A DNA stretch of 64,000 nt from Triops longicaudatus. Lineage: Eukaryota; Arthropoda; Branchiopoda; Notostraca; Triopsidae. Each line of letters begins with the position of its first letter. Positions within the stretch are counted from its first letter, which is position 1. The stretch spans positions 124,001-188,000 of the forward strand of contig JAGQDJ010000009.1 of assembly GCA_022885665.1 (NCBI GenBank). The letters are read 5' to 3'. Below the pieces are notes generated by a model. That model did not search any database, had not been told where the DNA came from, and saw only the letters and a program-made list of their open reading frames with translations. Made by a program: the position numbers and the translations under genes. Positions 47,101 to 58,489 of this stretch are shown here, one piece after another.

Positions 47101-50100
47101 CTATGAGAGGAACGATCCAACCCTCCAACAGCAACATCCGTCACCGTCACACGCCTCGGACTCGTAATCATTCCAAAAACTTCCTATTTCCAGAGCCAAT
47201 CAATCCTTATGGAACAACAGTTCCGAGAGACTTAATATCTTCTTTCCCCCGAGCCAAAACCAACCTCCGAGCCCGGCATTTCTCAATTACAGGTCTTAAC
47301 AATCGCTGTGAGTCACGGGATTCGACCACGCTTGCAATAGTGCGATGATTTTTAAAATTGTATTTTGTTTCAAATATAGCTTATTATTTTCGGCTTTTAA
47401 ACTTTATTTCCTTGAAATAATTTTTTTTTCTTTTTTTTAAAAAAAAATTGTTTGAAAATATAGTTTTTATTTTATCTTTTATGTTGTGTTCCGAAAATAT
47501 GTCTTTTTTATGATTCTACGTTGTGGTATTCACACAGGTGCATGAATAGGAACATAGATATGATCGACACATTTTTGAGATGTTCAGCTAATTAGACAGC
47601 CAGTAGCGTCTATATGCCACTTTACGGCTGTAAAACTTGAAGAAGGGACCTTCTGTCCTTCCTGTTCGGTGGAACGGGAGTATAGATAACCCTTATGATT
47701 GTTACCTGTGTGACAACCTGGTAGGCCCATTTGTGTCACCCCGGGAAATAAAAGCCTTCCGTTTACGGCTCAGGGCAAGAAAATGACTTTCATTGTCTAA
47801 TGGTAACACTAGCAGTTACAGACATGTTTAAAGGGCACCACATATATAGAGCACTAAAAACATGGGCGTTCCCTTTGGGTAAAAGCAGCTTATTTTGTTT
47901 CCAGGCTCTGGGATTGTGTTTCTGAAACAGAAGAAGGGGGGTTTTGAATATGAAAACAATGGCCAATTAATGGAACGTCTGTGTGTTCTGGGAAGTCGAA
48001 CCTTTTGCCACGTCGCCTGGACGAAGTTTTTCCCGGCGTTCGAAGGGGTCAATGTTATGCGCCATTGTTATCTGCTCGTTCTTTGTCTAGGAGACGTAAA
48101 AGGTCCGAAAACACAATCGACAATTGTCTCTTTGTACTCCTCGCACAACGTTGCGAGACTTAAAGTTTGCCAAGTCAGCTCTTTCATTGCAAACATACTC
48201 TCGATCTCATGTAGGAAGAGTTGCATCACAGATATTCCCTAAGCTTTTAAACATGCGATGCGTCTAAAAGCTATAGCGAACGTTTCCAGAATGCGAGAAG
48301 AAAAGATCAATTATTCATATTCAGTTTCATTTCTACCACACTGAGGTCAAGAAGTGGGCGTGGCTCCCTACCCTGACACTGACAGGCGTCCATTTCCATG
48401 CAGAAACCCCTTTTTCCATCACTCTTCAAGTAATGCCGGGAAATTTCTGAAAAAGCAATCTTAGGAATTCCATCTATTCTCTCACCCACTGATCCGTAAA
48501 AGGCGTTCCAGGGTGCTTCATCAATGTAATCCTTTTTTCCGCTGGGTATTTTTTAATAAAATATTTTTGTTCTACCAAGTGCATTTTACATATATTTTCT
48601 AACTGTATTTTGCATATAATATTATATGCTAAAAACCTCAAATATGAACGAGGATTAAGTATGCAGGAAACCATATATTAAATATTCTTTCGCTAATACG
48701 TTTCGTATTTCTGTGGAGTTAATCTTTAGTTTGATAAATATAAATGAACTGTTGATCCGTCTCAACATATCAATTCAACTCTTTTTCCAGAGAATACATT
48801 TCCATTTTAGTATTATAATCTAATTTAGTATTATACACTAAATGCATCTTAAGAAAGAATGAATTAAAAAACATTAAAAATTTACTACATATTCATGTAC
48901 TAATACATTCATGTTTATGGATAAGCTATATTGAGTTGTGATGCAATGTTCAGCTAAATCTCCGAATCCATGCCTGCTTTGCAACTCCAGCACTTAGGTA
49001 ATCACCTCTTCCAAGACGCTTCGAACACTCCGGCCTCCCAGTGCGTACCTTTAAGCCACTAGCCATCACATGTGGAGGTTGGGACCTCCTGCTAAGCATC
49101 CTCCACGCGCTATTTCAGATTTTCGTCGATTGTTTCGGGAACTTCTTACAGCCCCAGCTGCTAACATGCACACTTAATACTAATCAAAGACCCTGGGGGA
49201 CCCTCATATTCATCTCTGGCTTTTATAACGTCATCTCTTTTCTCTGGTTCTCGTACACGTCTGCAACTGGCATCTGCAGCCAATCAGTCCCGCCTACCCG
49301 CACTCCCGTATCTGTCTTCCGCCTCACATCAATGTGATTATGCAAAATTCAACGTTCGCATCTGTCTTATCTTTGTCATCCGGGTCCGAACCCCCCGACA
49401 CAGAAACGAGCTCGAGTCGTTTTCAGGACAAGTACCCGGGGCCCGTGAAAATGAAAAGGGAATAATAGTCATAATAAGAAATGGAGGAAAGGATCAGAAT
49501 CAAGCGACACGACAGTAACAGCGAATGAAGCAATAGCGACGTAATGTAATGCAATAGCATCCGAAAAGAGAAGGGGAAAGAGTGGTGGTAGTGGGGGAAG
49601 AGAAAAAAACGACTGCTAGAACCTCAGCTGCTATCAAGTAAATATTCTATACTGTGCACACCCTGGGCCAAGGAAGAAAACGGGGGTTCTGAGCCGCGCT
49701 TGTCCATTCGTCGCCTTCATCGTGAATTCCATATGGTCCCCGTATTAGCACCAAGGGAACAAGAGTGGAACCTCATAAAAACGTGATGCTTATCACCGTC
49801 AAAGGAAAATCGCTAGGCTAAGGGCACAGGGATTCAAACTGACCAATATCTTAGAACGTTTTTGTTATGGCCATTCGACTCCTGTCAGCAGCTCGCGTTC
49901 TATTTGTAACTGGGCCGTGTGAGATTGGCGCTGGACCTCGTGCAAGCTCAATATATGCAAGTAACGCGGGGACGTCAGATCACGAAAACGTCAAATTAAC
50001 GTGAAAACACGGCTGGTATGTAAACTGGCGTCACTGGTCCTTGCAACACGACCGTTTTCTTCGAGGATTCGTTAGGAAGATCGTGCTAGCAACTCAAGAT

Positions 50101-50575
50101 GAAGGCATCCCAAGGGAAACGGAAAGCAAATTTCTTGCTAATGGCTTCTTCCCCCCACCTACCTACCCTATCAACCCCCCCTCTTGAACATTTCTTTCTA
50201 TTCTGCGAGATGTGCAATATTGCGATACGCGAGGGGAGGGAGAAAATAAAACGGCCACGTTTTCTAACTAATAATTCTGTATAGTCGTTACACGACCTCT
50301 CGCTGCCATATTGAAAAACCAGGGTCATTCTCCCACATAAAACCGTGCAGAGGACACGCAAGTGCAAAGAGGACTATCGGTCACACAATGTGTCGCATTG
50401 AATGCGTTTGAGCGGCGAAGCCTTCTCGGCGAAGAACAGAATTGGTTCGCTTGTAATGGATGATTAGGGCCATAATGCAAGCTAGAGCGTAATTTCTTGA
50501 GGTGCACAATTGGAACTTGTTAACAGTTTTGCCAAGTCACTATGCTAAGCTAGTTCTTATCCACCTCCCGTTTTC
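38128..50575. other. Upstream gene-poor region
   Basis: The first ~350 bases are the presumed 5' UTR or promoter side of the minus-strand gene. The rest is non-coding in character. It has a (TCCA)n run at 41363-41380, several T runs, and AT-rich DNA at 47.3-47.5 and 48.5-48.9 kb. A 23-base exon-like piece (CACCTTTGGGTCGCAG before it, GTAAGTC after it) lies near 38793-38815 on the plus strand. Open frames such as 39585-40055 and 46136-46691 (plus) lack supporting signals. Confidence 0.6.
41363..41380. repeat. (TCCA)n microsatellite
   Basis: Four to five CCAT units in otherwise unremarkable DNA. Confidence 0.85.
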
Positions 50576-50604
50576 GCAGCTAGCGACCTGCTTGAAGGAT
50601 TTTA

Positions 50605-50718
50605 TCTGCGCCAGTTTTTCATTACAAAGTAATTTCGGTGAGTTTTTTTTTTCATAATAACCTGCTTTCGGATATGATCTATGCTATTTTTTCATTATAA
50701 GCAATTTCGATAAATAGT
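50605..50718. repeat. Imperfect short duplication
   Basis: ATCTGCGCCAGTTTTTCATT followed by ACAAAGTAATTTCGGTGA (from 50607) is echoed from about 50680 by ATCTATGCTATTTTTTCATT then ATAAGCAATTTCGATAAA. The two arms lie about 75 bases apart and look like a diverged tandem duplication. Confidence 0.5.
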
Positions 50719-50840
50719 GGCGAAGAGATCGGTGTCTAAGCAAGCTATAACTCATTGTCGCAGTTGTAATTCTCAGTTGAGCAGACGAACATCAAAAGCT
50801 ATTGCATTTGTTCATTTTGCAACTTGTTAGACAAGTACAT

Positions 50841-50887
50841 TATGCCAGGTGTGCTTCAGGGCACAAATTTCTCTGCAAATGGACTTG
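50841..50887 (+). CDS. Possible first coding exon
   Basis: ATG at 50841 opens MPGVLQGTNFSANGL and ends CTTGG|GTAAGT. A possible 5' UTR exon lies upstream: a strong acceptor CCTCCCGTTTTCGCAG ends at about 50580, with a donor TTTCG|GTGAGT near 50638. No next coding exon with matching phase was located in the window; the exon at 63893 does not fit. Alternatively the frame simply reads on through the donor to the poly(A) tract at 51079. The protein is not recognised. Confidence 0.22.
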
Positions 50888-51078
50888 GGTAAGTTTGAAA
50901 ACCCCGAGGAACGGAAACGCCGTTTTTTAAATTTGCATGATAGCCAAATTGGACGAGCCAAGTTTAATGTTAATGGCTTGACATGTTGGATGACTACGCT
51001 TCTCCAGTATTACAAAACGCATAATGTTTGTGGCTTCGAGCGAAAAACGCAAAGGGTTTTCTTCGGAAAGCTTTAAAC

Positions 51079-51106
51079 AAAAAAAAAAAAAAAAAAAAAA
51101 AAAAAA
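51079..51106. repeat. Poly(A) tract (28 A)
   Basis: Pure A run directly after an open plus-strand frame that ends at 51076. Such a tail can mark a reverse-transcribed insertion, or may be only a homopolymer. Confidence 0.9.
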
Positions 51107-51109
51107 GAA

Positions 51110-52060
51110 GCTATGACGCTGATAGATGATGACAAATAACACCTTTTCCTAAGCTCTTGGTCACCTTTTTCGTGGCGTGTTGCGCACTCTTAAACATCAA
51201 CCATCTTTGGCCATTTCTCCCTGCCAAACTACTCGTTTCCACCCGATTTTGCGATTCACCTCCAACGCGAGGCAGCCTTCACTTTCCTAAGAAGAATTCT
51301 TTGTTGTAATACTTGGGTTACTTCACGGTTCCTTGAATCCCGCATTGGCAGAATCGTAAATCGACGCTCGACGGTGCTGACAATGAAAATTTCCCTCCAG
51401 GCTTTCCTCCTACCCTTCAATTGTAAAATCGTGCAGTAGTAAAAAAAAAAGCTGAGTATCCAAAAATAGGAAAACAATGAAAGAGTAACCCAAAATACAA
51501 TACAACCGATGTCCTTGATCAAAAATGTATTTCTGTCGACGCCATTACATCCAAGCATTTACACTGTAAAAAACATTTTCCTATTTTATGAAAAATCATA
51601 TTTTCGTTCCAAGTTACTGTTTTAATACAAAATGAAGCAGCAACAGAGAAAAGAAAAAGCTTTTATTGCCGTCTGCATTATTGTTTCCAAAGATTAAGGG
51701 AGTTGAACGTAGCACTTTTGACCCAACAAACCTTATAAAGAACTCCCCCACTTCTCATGTTCTCCCGAATCGCATTCTTGTTTTATATTACAGTACATGT
51801 ACTTGCTTCCATGCGGAACCTTCGGTGCTTTCGCCCGTATGAACCATTCCTTGAAATAAGAGATGCAGGTGCTACAAATTCTCCCGCCTAATTCCCTTCG
51901 ACGTTTTATATATGACCCAAGGCTTGCATATCTGATTCATAGAATAGGGAAAAAACAGAACTAATGGATAGAAACTTTCCCAACAAATTGAAATAGGCTG
52001 GCTAGGTGCTCATAAAAAAAGCCTGGAAATAACTTTTCCGAACAACAGCTGATACTTTGC
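51110..52060. other. No recognisable gene
   Basis: AT-rich DNA. A minus-strand open stretch at 51256-51558 has a hydrophobic, aromatic-rich composition typical of chance frames in AT-rich sequence and lacks splice or poly(A) support. Confidence 0.55.
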
Positions 52061-52064
52061 TTAC

Positions 52065-52085
52065 CTTGGTCGGGCGAGGACTCAT
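52065..52085 (-). CDS. Possible 5' coding mini-exon (MSPRPTK)
   Basis: On the minus strand CAAAATG, a good arthropod-type start context, opens MSPRPTK and ends at a perfect donor AAG|GTAAGC. It is in phase 0. The acceptor GCATTTCTCAG at about 38137 begins CCC AAC AAG ATG in the frame of the 720-residue protein, so splicing would give MSPRPTKPNK joined to its known start. That would need an intron of about 13.9 kb, which is unproven. The same frame is open upstream for about 50 codons, so the piece could also be an internal exon or chance. Confidence 0.28.
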
Positions 52086-52089
52086 TTTT

Positions 52090-55000
52090 GACACACCTCC
52101 GTTACTTTTTGGCTCCTTATATATATGTGTGAGGGCTTCTATAGACTTTTTATTTTCCAGGCAAAAACTTCTTGGAACGCTATTTACCAAATTGCCAAAG
52201 CACGCAGTGGCAAACCAACAGCAGCCAACTTCCAACTCCTTCAACTTCCTTCATGTTTAATTCACGCCTTCTTTTCTCGTGAATAAGTATGACTCAGACA
52301 TTTCTGCTTTTCCTACTTGCGGGCTTCCAACCAAACCCACCATTTCCGGTAATGCGTTACATTACATATGGATTGTTATACCTGAGTTTGAAAAGCAGGG
52401 GGCTATAAACCAAACCTTGGCAAACCCCCTTGGCCAAGGTTTTTCTACACTTTACAGGGGGAAACCCATTAGTATTTCACTACGATAGAAACCCCCGAGA
52501 AAACCAAGATAGGCTGTTACTGGCTGGGAGCAGCTCTAAAGGGCTCACGTTTTTTGGGGTCTGTACATTATGCGTGCTAGTTAATAACAATAGTTTCGTG
52601 GATTGGCGCTGCACAAATTAAAGGTTCCCGTGCTAGTCTGCCCTGTTGGGGCGACTTTATACACGTAGTAAGCAGTACATCGAGTTCTCTCCCCCCCCCC
52701 TGTTGAGTACTATAGGTCTCTTGTATACGTTCAATGAAAGGCGAATACAAAAACTTCTTCGCCCAAACGACAGAACAATGCAATGCCCTACGGTTTGCTC
52801 CTCACCTGTCTTGTATTATAAAACCCCCTTTGCGCTCGTAAGGATTGTTCGTGTCAGGAATTCTATTGTGCTCGTCTATATACGTCTTTGCTCAAGACAC
52901 GACAACACTGAGAAGCTTGAAAAACCTCAGCTTGTTTGAGAGGGAGGTGGTGGGGTACTGGCAACGTAAAAATTTCCGAGGTTTTGTTGTATGCTTTTAA
53001 AGTTAGACTCATCACACTTGACCATAAATTCTCGAGTTTTTCACGCTGTTTTGTGTGGTGATGCCTGGGAATGACTACGTCACGAATACAAGTGTTGGCT
53101 TCTTGACCTTACCACATAATAGCCATACGACTGCTCGTTTGGGCGCTTTGGGCTCTGGCAAACGCCACGAGGAAACATGTACAGTACAATTGCCCAAGAA
53201 TTTTCGCCGTAATAACCCTATTTAATTTAATTCACCCCCCTAAGTTACTTTCCCAGGCTAAACCACCCATAACCGCTATTAAATTTCCGGAGCTTTTTCC
53301 CAACATCGTCGTCGGTTTCTTTCTGCCAGCACAATTCACAAAAGAGAGATGGCGAACGTACTTGCGAATAATCACGAGCTTTCAGAGTGAACCACTTTTT
53401 ATTCGCAGATTGTTACAACCCAAGAAAACAGGAAGAAAAGTAAAAAGAGAAAGAAGTTTTGAGAATAGCTCGATTGTTTAATTGTTCCTACCGGAAATAT
53501 GAGTCAGAGGCGGTAAAACAATGCTAAGTAGCAAATCGTGCTGATTTAAGCGCTGTAAAAACAAAGCGTTATTCAAGTCACTTATTCTGTAAGAAATCCA
53601 GGGCCAAAACATAGAAAAGAAAAAAAAAAGCCATATTTAAATGGAATGCATAGCCTGCATAACTAGCAACTCAGCAATTTTTTCTTTTTTTTTGATCTTT
53701 ATTTCTGATTTGGCGTTTGTTTGGTAGTCGTTGTCAGTCTTGGTGGGTTTCTATGTTCTGTGAAATGACTTGTGATCCTGCCGTAACATCCTTTCTAAAC
53801 ACCTGACCATTCTTGTTTCACTATGAGCTGAAAAGCAAAACTCATCCAAGCATTTTACCTTCGCCTCCTAAACGGCTTCCAGGCACGCCAACGACTATTA
53901 ATGACACTGTTCATGGCGTCGTGCAGTACAGGACGCGCTTCTGCTGTGGTACTGTAGAGCGCTATATGAGTAAACCATTACGACGCTTACTACATTCAAG
54001 GCGAGCGCCTCCAACCACACAGCCAAAGAATTTCTTTCCGCGAAAATCACATTCCACTCGTCACCAACTGTTACTTCTCTCGTTATATAAATCGATGAGC
54101 CCTCCGCTTTCTTCAACCCTGATAGGATCGAAGGTGCGATCACGAATCAACAGCAATAACGCTCTTTCACACCTGCCGTTAGCACTAATGAGGATAAGTT
54201 TCCCACACAACGGTCAGAGACGATCGCGTAACCCTTTAATGAACCTGTTACCTAGACAAAATTAGACTTTTATGACCGCCTGGACCCAGACGCGCGCAGT
54301 AATTCCTGCCGTTATAACTTCTATAGAATTATAAACATCACATGGCTCGATCTTATAAGGGAAGACACTATCATAATGGAGCGTAATAAAGTACCAAAGC
54401 TCTTCAATTAAGCCGAAAATGCTCGAGTAACTCAACTTTCCAGATTCCTTATCGTGCAGTAGGATCTTATGGAAATTAGGAGCTTCACAGGTGTGACCCC
54501 CCAGAACTCGCTGCTGCTTTACTCAAAGCTTTGTGCTTACCATACACCCATCTCGCAACCATTCCAATAGAAACTTTTGTGGGAAAACTAGTTTGCGTGT
54601 CTGAGGCTGTTTGAGAACAAGCCTATGTGTAACATTTGACACAGTCAACATTTTCTTGTCGCTAAGCTTGTCGTCAAACGTACGAAGGCTCTAGTCATGC
54701 TCCCGTCCTCCCTTTAACTCAGACTTATCGGCTAGTCGCGGAACGATGAACGACTGTGACACTTGGCAAGGAAAAGGCTTCCCCATGATAAATAAAAAAG
54801 GACTGCCTTAGCCCGAACACCTTATGACTCCCCATAACTCTTGCGAGTTACCACGAAGAACCTTCGTCTTCCCACTTCAGAGCTTTCTTGACTTCTTTCT
54901 GAGAACTTCTCGTCTTGACGTTCATCTCCATCCATCTCACATAGAGAACTCCGAGCTTAGAAACGCACATTACATATAGTTACTGGTATACACGAGCTGA

Positions 55001-57340
55001 ACGAAGCATGACAAGAAAAAAATGCCAAAAAATGGCATGAAAGCGACTTGGTACCATAAATAGCGTCTACAAGGAATCTTTCTTAAGAAAAGAGACATAG
55101 GAGTCGCCCTAGGTTCTAATTTAATTTCGTGTCTTTTCTAAAAAGTTGCAAGGCCCCCTTGGTCTCTGTGTAAACGTAAACAAGTTTGCAGCAGCTGCAC
55201 ATTTTAGTCTCCAAGGAGGGAAAAAATGAATTGAAGATTGCACCTGCGCGTTTGTGTGGCAAGGTTATAACTTTTTATTTTCCACATTATGTTTGCAGTG
55301 CACATCCACCCTGTGAACTCTCGTAAAGAAAGAAAGATAAATGGTTCCACTCCTTAAAAACCCTGTCTAGCCTCTCCAAGGGGAAAAATAGTCCCCTAAT
55401 AAAAAAGAAATTCCGCTAAAAAGGACAACAGATCTAATGTCCGTGCCTTCAAACAGCCCTTTTCTGGCAGCTCTATTGTTCTACGTGTGAGACGAGCGCA
55501 AGTAACTCTATAAGGGGAGATCCACATTACGCTTTTGAGGCCATTAGCCACACACATGCTTGCCTGACATTTCAAAATAACGATGACCATTCCTGGCCCG
55601 AACAACAAAGAATTCTAGTCTTCCGCCGTTTCGTAAAAAACACCTAGCAAGGCTTCCAATCTCAGCAAATTAAACCAGGCCTAAAGCAAGGAAACCTTCA
55701 GCAACCCCAAACAGGTCTCATTACCCAGACACGAAAATACACCAGGACTCCCTTACTCTTTAATATGCGACGAAACTCCTACGTGTAGACGCAACAACTT
55801 AAAAACTAAATAGATAAAGCGAATAAACATTCGACACCCGGCCAAAAGCAACTAAGCCTCAAAATTGCGCTGACGTCTTTCGTACACTTCGTAAGAGTGC
55901 CTTTGGTAGCCACGCTACAAGCTTGCACTACGCCACAGGTCATTATGGAAACTTCGAGATGGCTACGGCTTTGCGAGCTTTACCCGGAATCACGTAAATT
56001 AGGAGCTAATCCAGAAAAGTGTGACAGCTAGACTCGTTGCTTGCGTGTTGGTCCTTGCATACATCAAAACTATTAAAAGATTAATACGCACTCCCGTTTC
56101 CGTCTCTCCTGTGCTCTGAATAAACGCTACAACTTTATTTCCAACACTTCATATGAATGAATTCCCTTAGCGCATTTCCTTGTCTACTTCCGCTGGATAG
56201 AAGTATGGGGTATACGGTAAGAATAGAGAATAAGTACACCACGTCTCCAAACAGCTTAAATGCCACTCCCTTCTGTATCTCTCCGTTGATTGTGGAATAA
56301 GAATAATACTCTCCGAAATGGATTCCCGCACCAGCTTCGCGGCATAGTTGCTCTATCGCCTATCCGATGTCCGTTAATCTGCTTTGGCAAAGCTGGGATG
56401 AACGTCATCCATATTCGACACGACAGGGGAAGTTATGGACAACGGAGAAGAATACTCAAACCGGTTCTGACAGGGACCGAATCGCCATGCCAGAGTTGCT
56501 ACTTAGCCGTCATATTTTCACCATTTCTCCCGTAATATACTAAATTTCATCTCCAAACTCCGGGAAAATAAAAGATATAGGAAAAGGCCGCCTAGAAACC
56601 CAAACAAACCATTGCCAAGGAAAGCAGGCAGATAGGGGTTCCCCACGATTTTAACAATATCCCCTTGTCTCGTGAAAGTTAAAAGGGAGACAGATGGGTA
56701 ACCAGGAGATATTCTCTCAGCTCGCACGAATTGTCATTGTCACCTGCGCGTCAATTTGCCCCTGTCAGACGCTATCTGTGGGCTAGTGCTGCGTCATGAA
56801 GCGCACCGTGGTGCTCTTTTCTGTGCCATTACGTTACAACTTACCCAATCCCATGTCGGTTCATTAGCATCGTGATAAATAACCTATCGAACAGAAACAA
56901 GAGGAAAACACGCCTCTGACCTCGCCTGGGAAATCGAACCTAACATATCAATGAAACTGTACTGAAACTTGCCAGACACCGGAAGAGACAAGTTTTCGAC
57001 GCTCAAATGGGTAGTTTTGATAAAAATGGAGTATAGTTCAACTCAAAGAACATATGAGAATTTTCCCATGAGAATTTTTTTTATAATATTTTTCCCTTTT
57101 TCGTTCATTTCTTATTTTTTCATATTTTGTAATTCAATAATTAACATTTTCTAGTGTATTTGTTTTGCGTTTATTTTTGTTTTTGAGTAAAAGAGTTTTA
57201 CCTTTGAGGTACTTTTTTTGCTTGCGATTATTTTTCTCGTTCAGTTCGCTTCACTTTCTGTTGAAAATGGGGGAGGGGCAATATTTGCTGGCTTTTGTTT
57301 CAACGAGTAGCGTTTTCTTATGCTAACATATGCTGTGCAC
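52090..57340. other. No recognisable gene
   Basis: Mixed DNA with many short pyrimidine or purine runs. The plus-strand open frame at 53813-54265 is Ser/Arg/Pro-rich without a domain or splice support. From 57070 to 57230 the DNA is very T-rich. Confidence 0.55.
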
Positions 57341-57354
57341 AACGGTGATTGAGT

Positions 57355-57827
57355 ATGCAAGCCATGTCAAGCCAACTGTATAAGTCGTTCGAATCGTTTC
57401 AAGTATCCTACGAAGGAGAGGCAGAAGCATTTCCAATGACTTGTCCAGTCGCGGAGGTTTCAACTATAAAAGCTAAACGAATCACCCCAAATCCCCCCGA
57501 AAAGGCAACAGACAGCGTTTTCAAGCTTCGGAGCGTTTGTTGGTAATGCACACTAGCCAAATATGCAGGCTTTTCTTCTCCAAGTTTCCGTCTGGCATAA
57601 GAGTGTGAACTTTGTCTTTCTTGCTTAGGTCTGGTGTTTCAACAATGCTAACAAGCCAAGCAGCTGTGCGTACAGGGTTCTTTGACGCCAAACGCCACAT
57701 CAGAAACTGCGAATTAGCTGGCACGCAATACACGCCACACACCCTACGGAAAAAACTTTTGTTTTCAACCCACCCGAACCAAGTTTTTGAACAAGAGCTG
57801 CAAATGGCTGAGAGCGGTTTCAAGTAG
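57355..57827 (+). CDS. Small two-exon gene of unknown function (128 residues)
   Basis: Exon 57355-57542 starts at ATG (MQAMSSQLYKSFESFQVSYE and on), preceded in frame by TGA at 57346-57348, and ends TGTTG|GTAATG. The 86-base intron ends TTTGTCTTTCTTGCTTAG. Exon 57629-57827 completes the Trp codon in phase and reads SGVSTMLTSQAAVRTGFFDA onward to QELQMAESGFK-stop. AATAAA follows at 57868, 41 bases after the stop. Several basic residues and four cysteines are present; there is no signal peptide, membrane segment or recognised domain. The antisense strand is also open for 100 codons here but begins without ATG and ignores these splice signals. A second start ATG at 57364 is possible. The gene stands alone in gene-poor DNA, so nothing in its surroundings suggests a role. 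Confidence 0.5.
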
Positions 57828-57867
57828 TTTTACCTTTTTAGTGCTGGTTCAAGTGGCACTTAAATCT

Positions 57868-57873
57868 AATAAA
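57868..57873 (+). terminator. Poly(A) signal AATAAA
   Basis: It lies 41 bases beyond the TAG of the two-exon gene at 57355-57827, at a distance normal for a short 3' UTR. Confidence 0.5.
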
Positions 57874-58150
57874 TAATAACTATCATCTCGTCCAATGCAT
57901 CACCCATCCTGCACACTATTACTCTGTTGCAAGTTGGCATGGAAATTGTAGATTCTAAACAGTCTCCCTTTTTCTTTACTTTCCTTTGCTGTCGGAGCTC
58001 CGCTAAAAAGGAAGTCTGGTTTGCAATTGTTAGTGGGGGTTTCCAGTTGCAAAACTATTCCTCAAATTCCCTCCACTTGCAACTCCCTACATTTATTCGA
58101 GTAAATGGAATTTAATATTCAGCTCGACATTTCCTTGGGAATTCCTTCGA

Positions 58151-58480
58151 ATGCAATTGAGTCCAACACTTTTAAGCATGACCAAACCATTAGAAAGTCC
58201 ATTACAATGCAATGTTGTCCACATATGTTCTCTTCTACTTCAAGAACTGGTTTCCGGGGAGAATAGTTTGAGTCAAGCCAAAAACCACCTCCCACATAAC
58301 AAGAAGACCCCGTCAAGCGATTTCAAGTCTGTCAAGACTGTGTTTACGGTCCAAAAAAGTTGTTTGGTGAACCAGAAACCTTTTTCGAATAGCTTCGGCA
58401 TTCTAAGTACACTCGGCGGCTTTTGGGCTACCCCCAAAGAAAAGCCAGAAAATGGCAAGAAGAAATGGGGTTTGAGTTAA
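58151..58480 (+). CDS. Hypothetical ORF (109 residues)
   Basis: ATG-initiated single frame, MQLSPTLLSMTKPLESPLQC and on to PENGKKKWGLS-stop, 280 bases after the poly(A) signal of the preceding small gene and on the same strand. It is Ser/Lys-rich with a short hydrophobic stretch (VVHICSLLLQELV). No splice sites, poly(A) signal or domain support it. Long frames in the other plus-strand phases follow directly (to 59196), so low stop density may explain it. Confidence 0.2.
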   Translation: MQLSPTLLSMTKPLESPLQCNVVHICSLLLQELVSGENSLSQAKNHLPHNKKTPSSDFKSVKTVFTVQKSCLVNQKPFSNSFGILSTLGGFWATPKEKPENGKKKWGLS

Positions 58481-58489
58481 GAAAGAAAT

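Noticed and set aside
49381..56940. Other tRNA-like GAACC/CGAACC boxes (near 49384 and 56930)
   Set aside because: No partner A box or cloverleaf could be drawn around them.
57521..57823. 100-codon minus-strand frame opposite the small two-exon gene
   Set aside because: It starts without ATG and runs across the intron of the plus-strand model, which has matching splice sites and a poly(A) signal.
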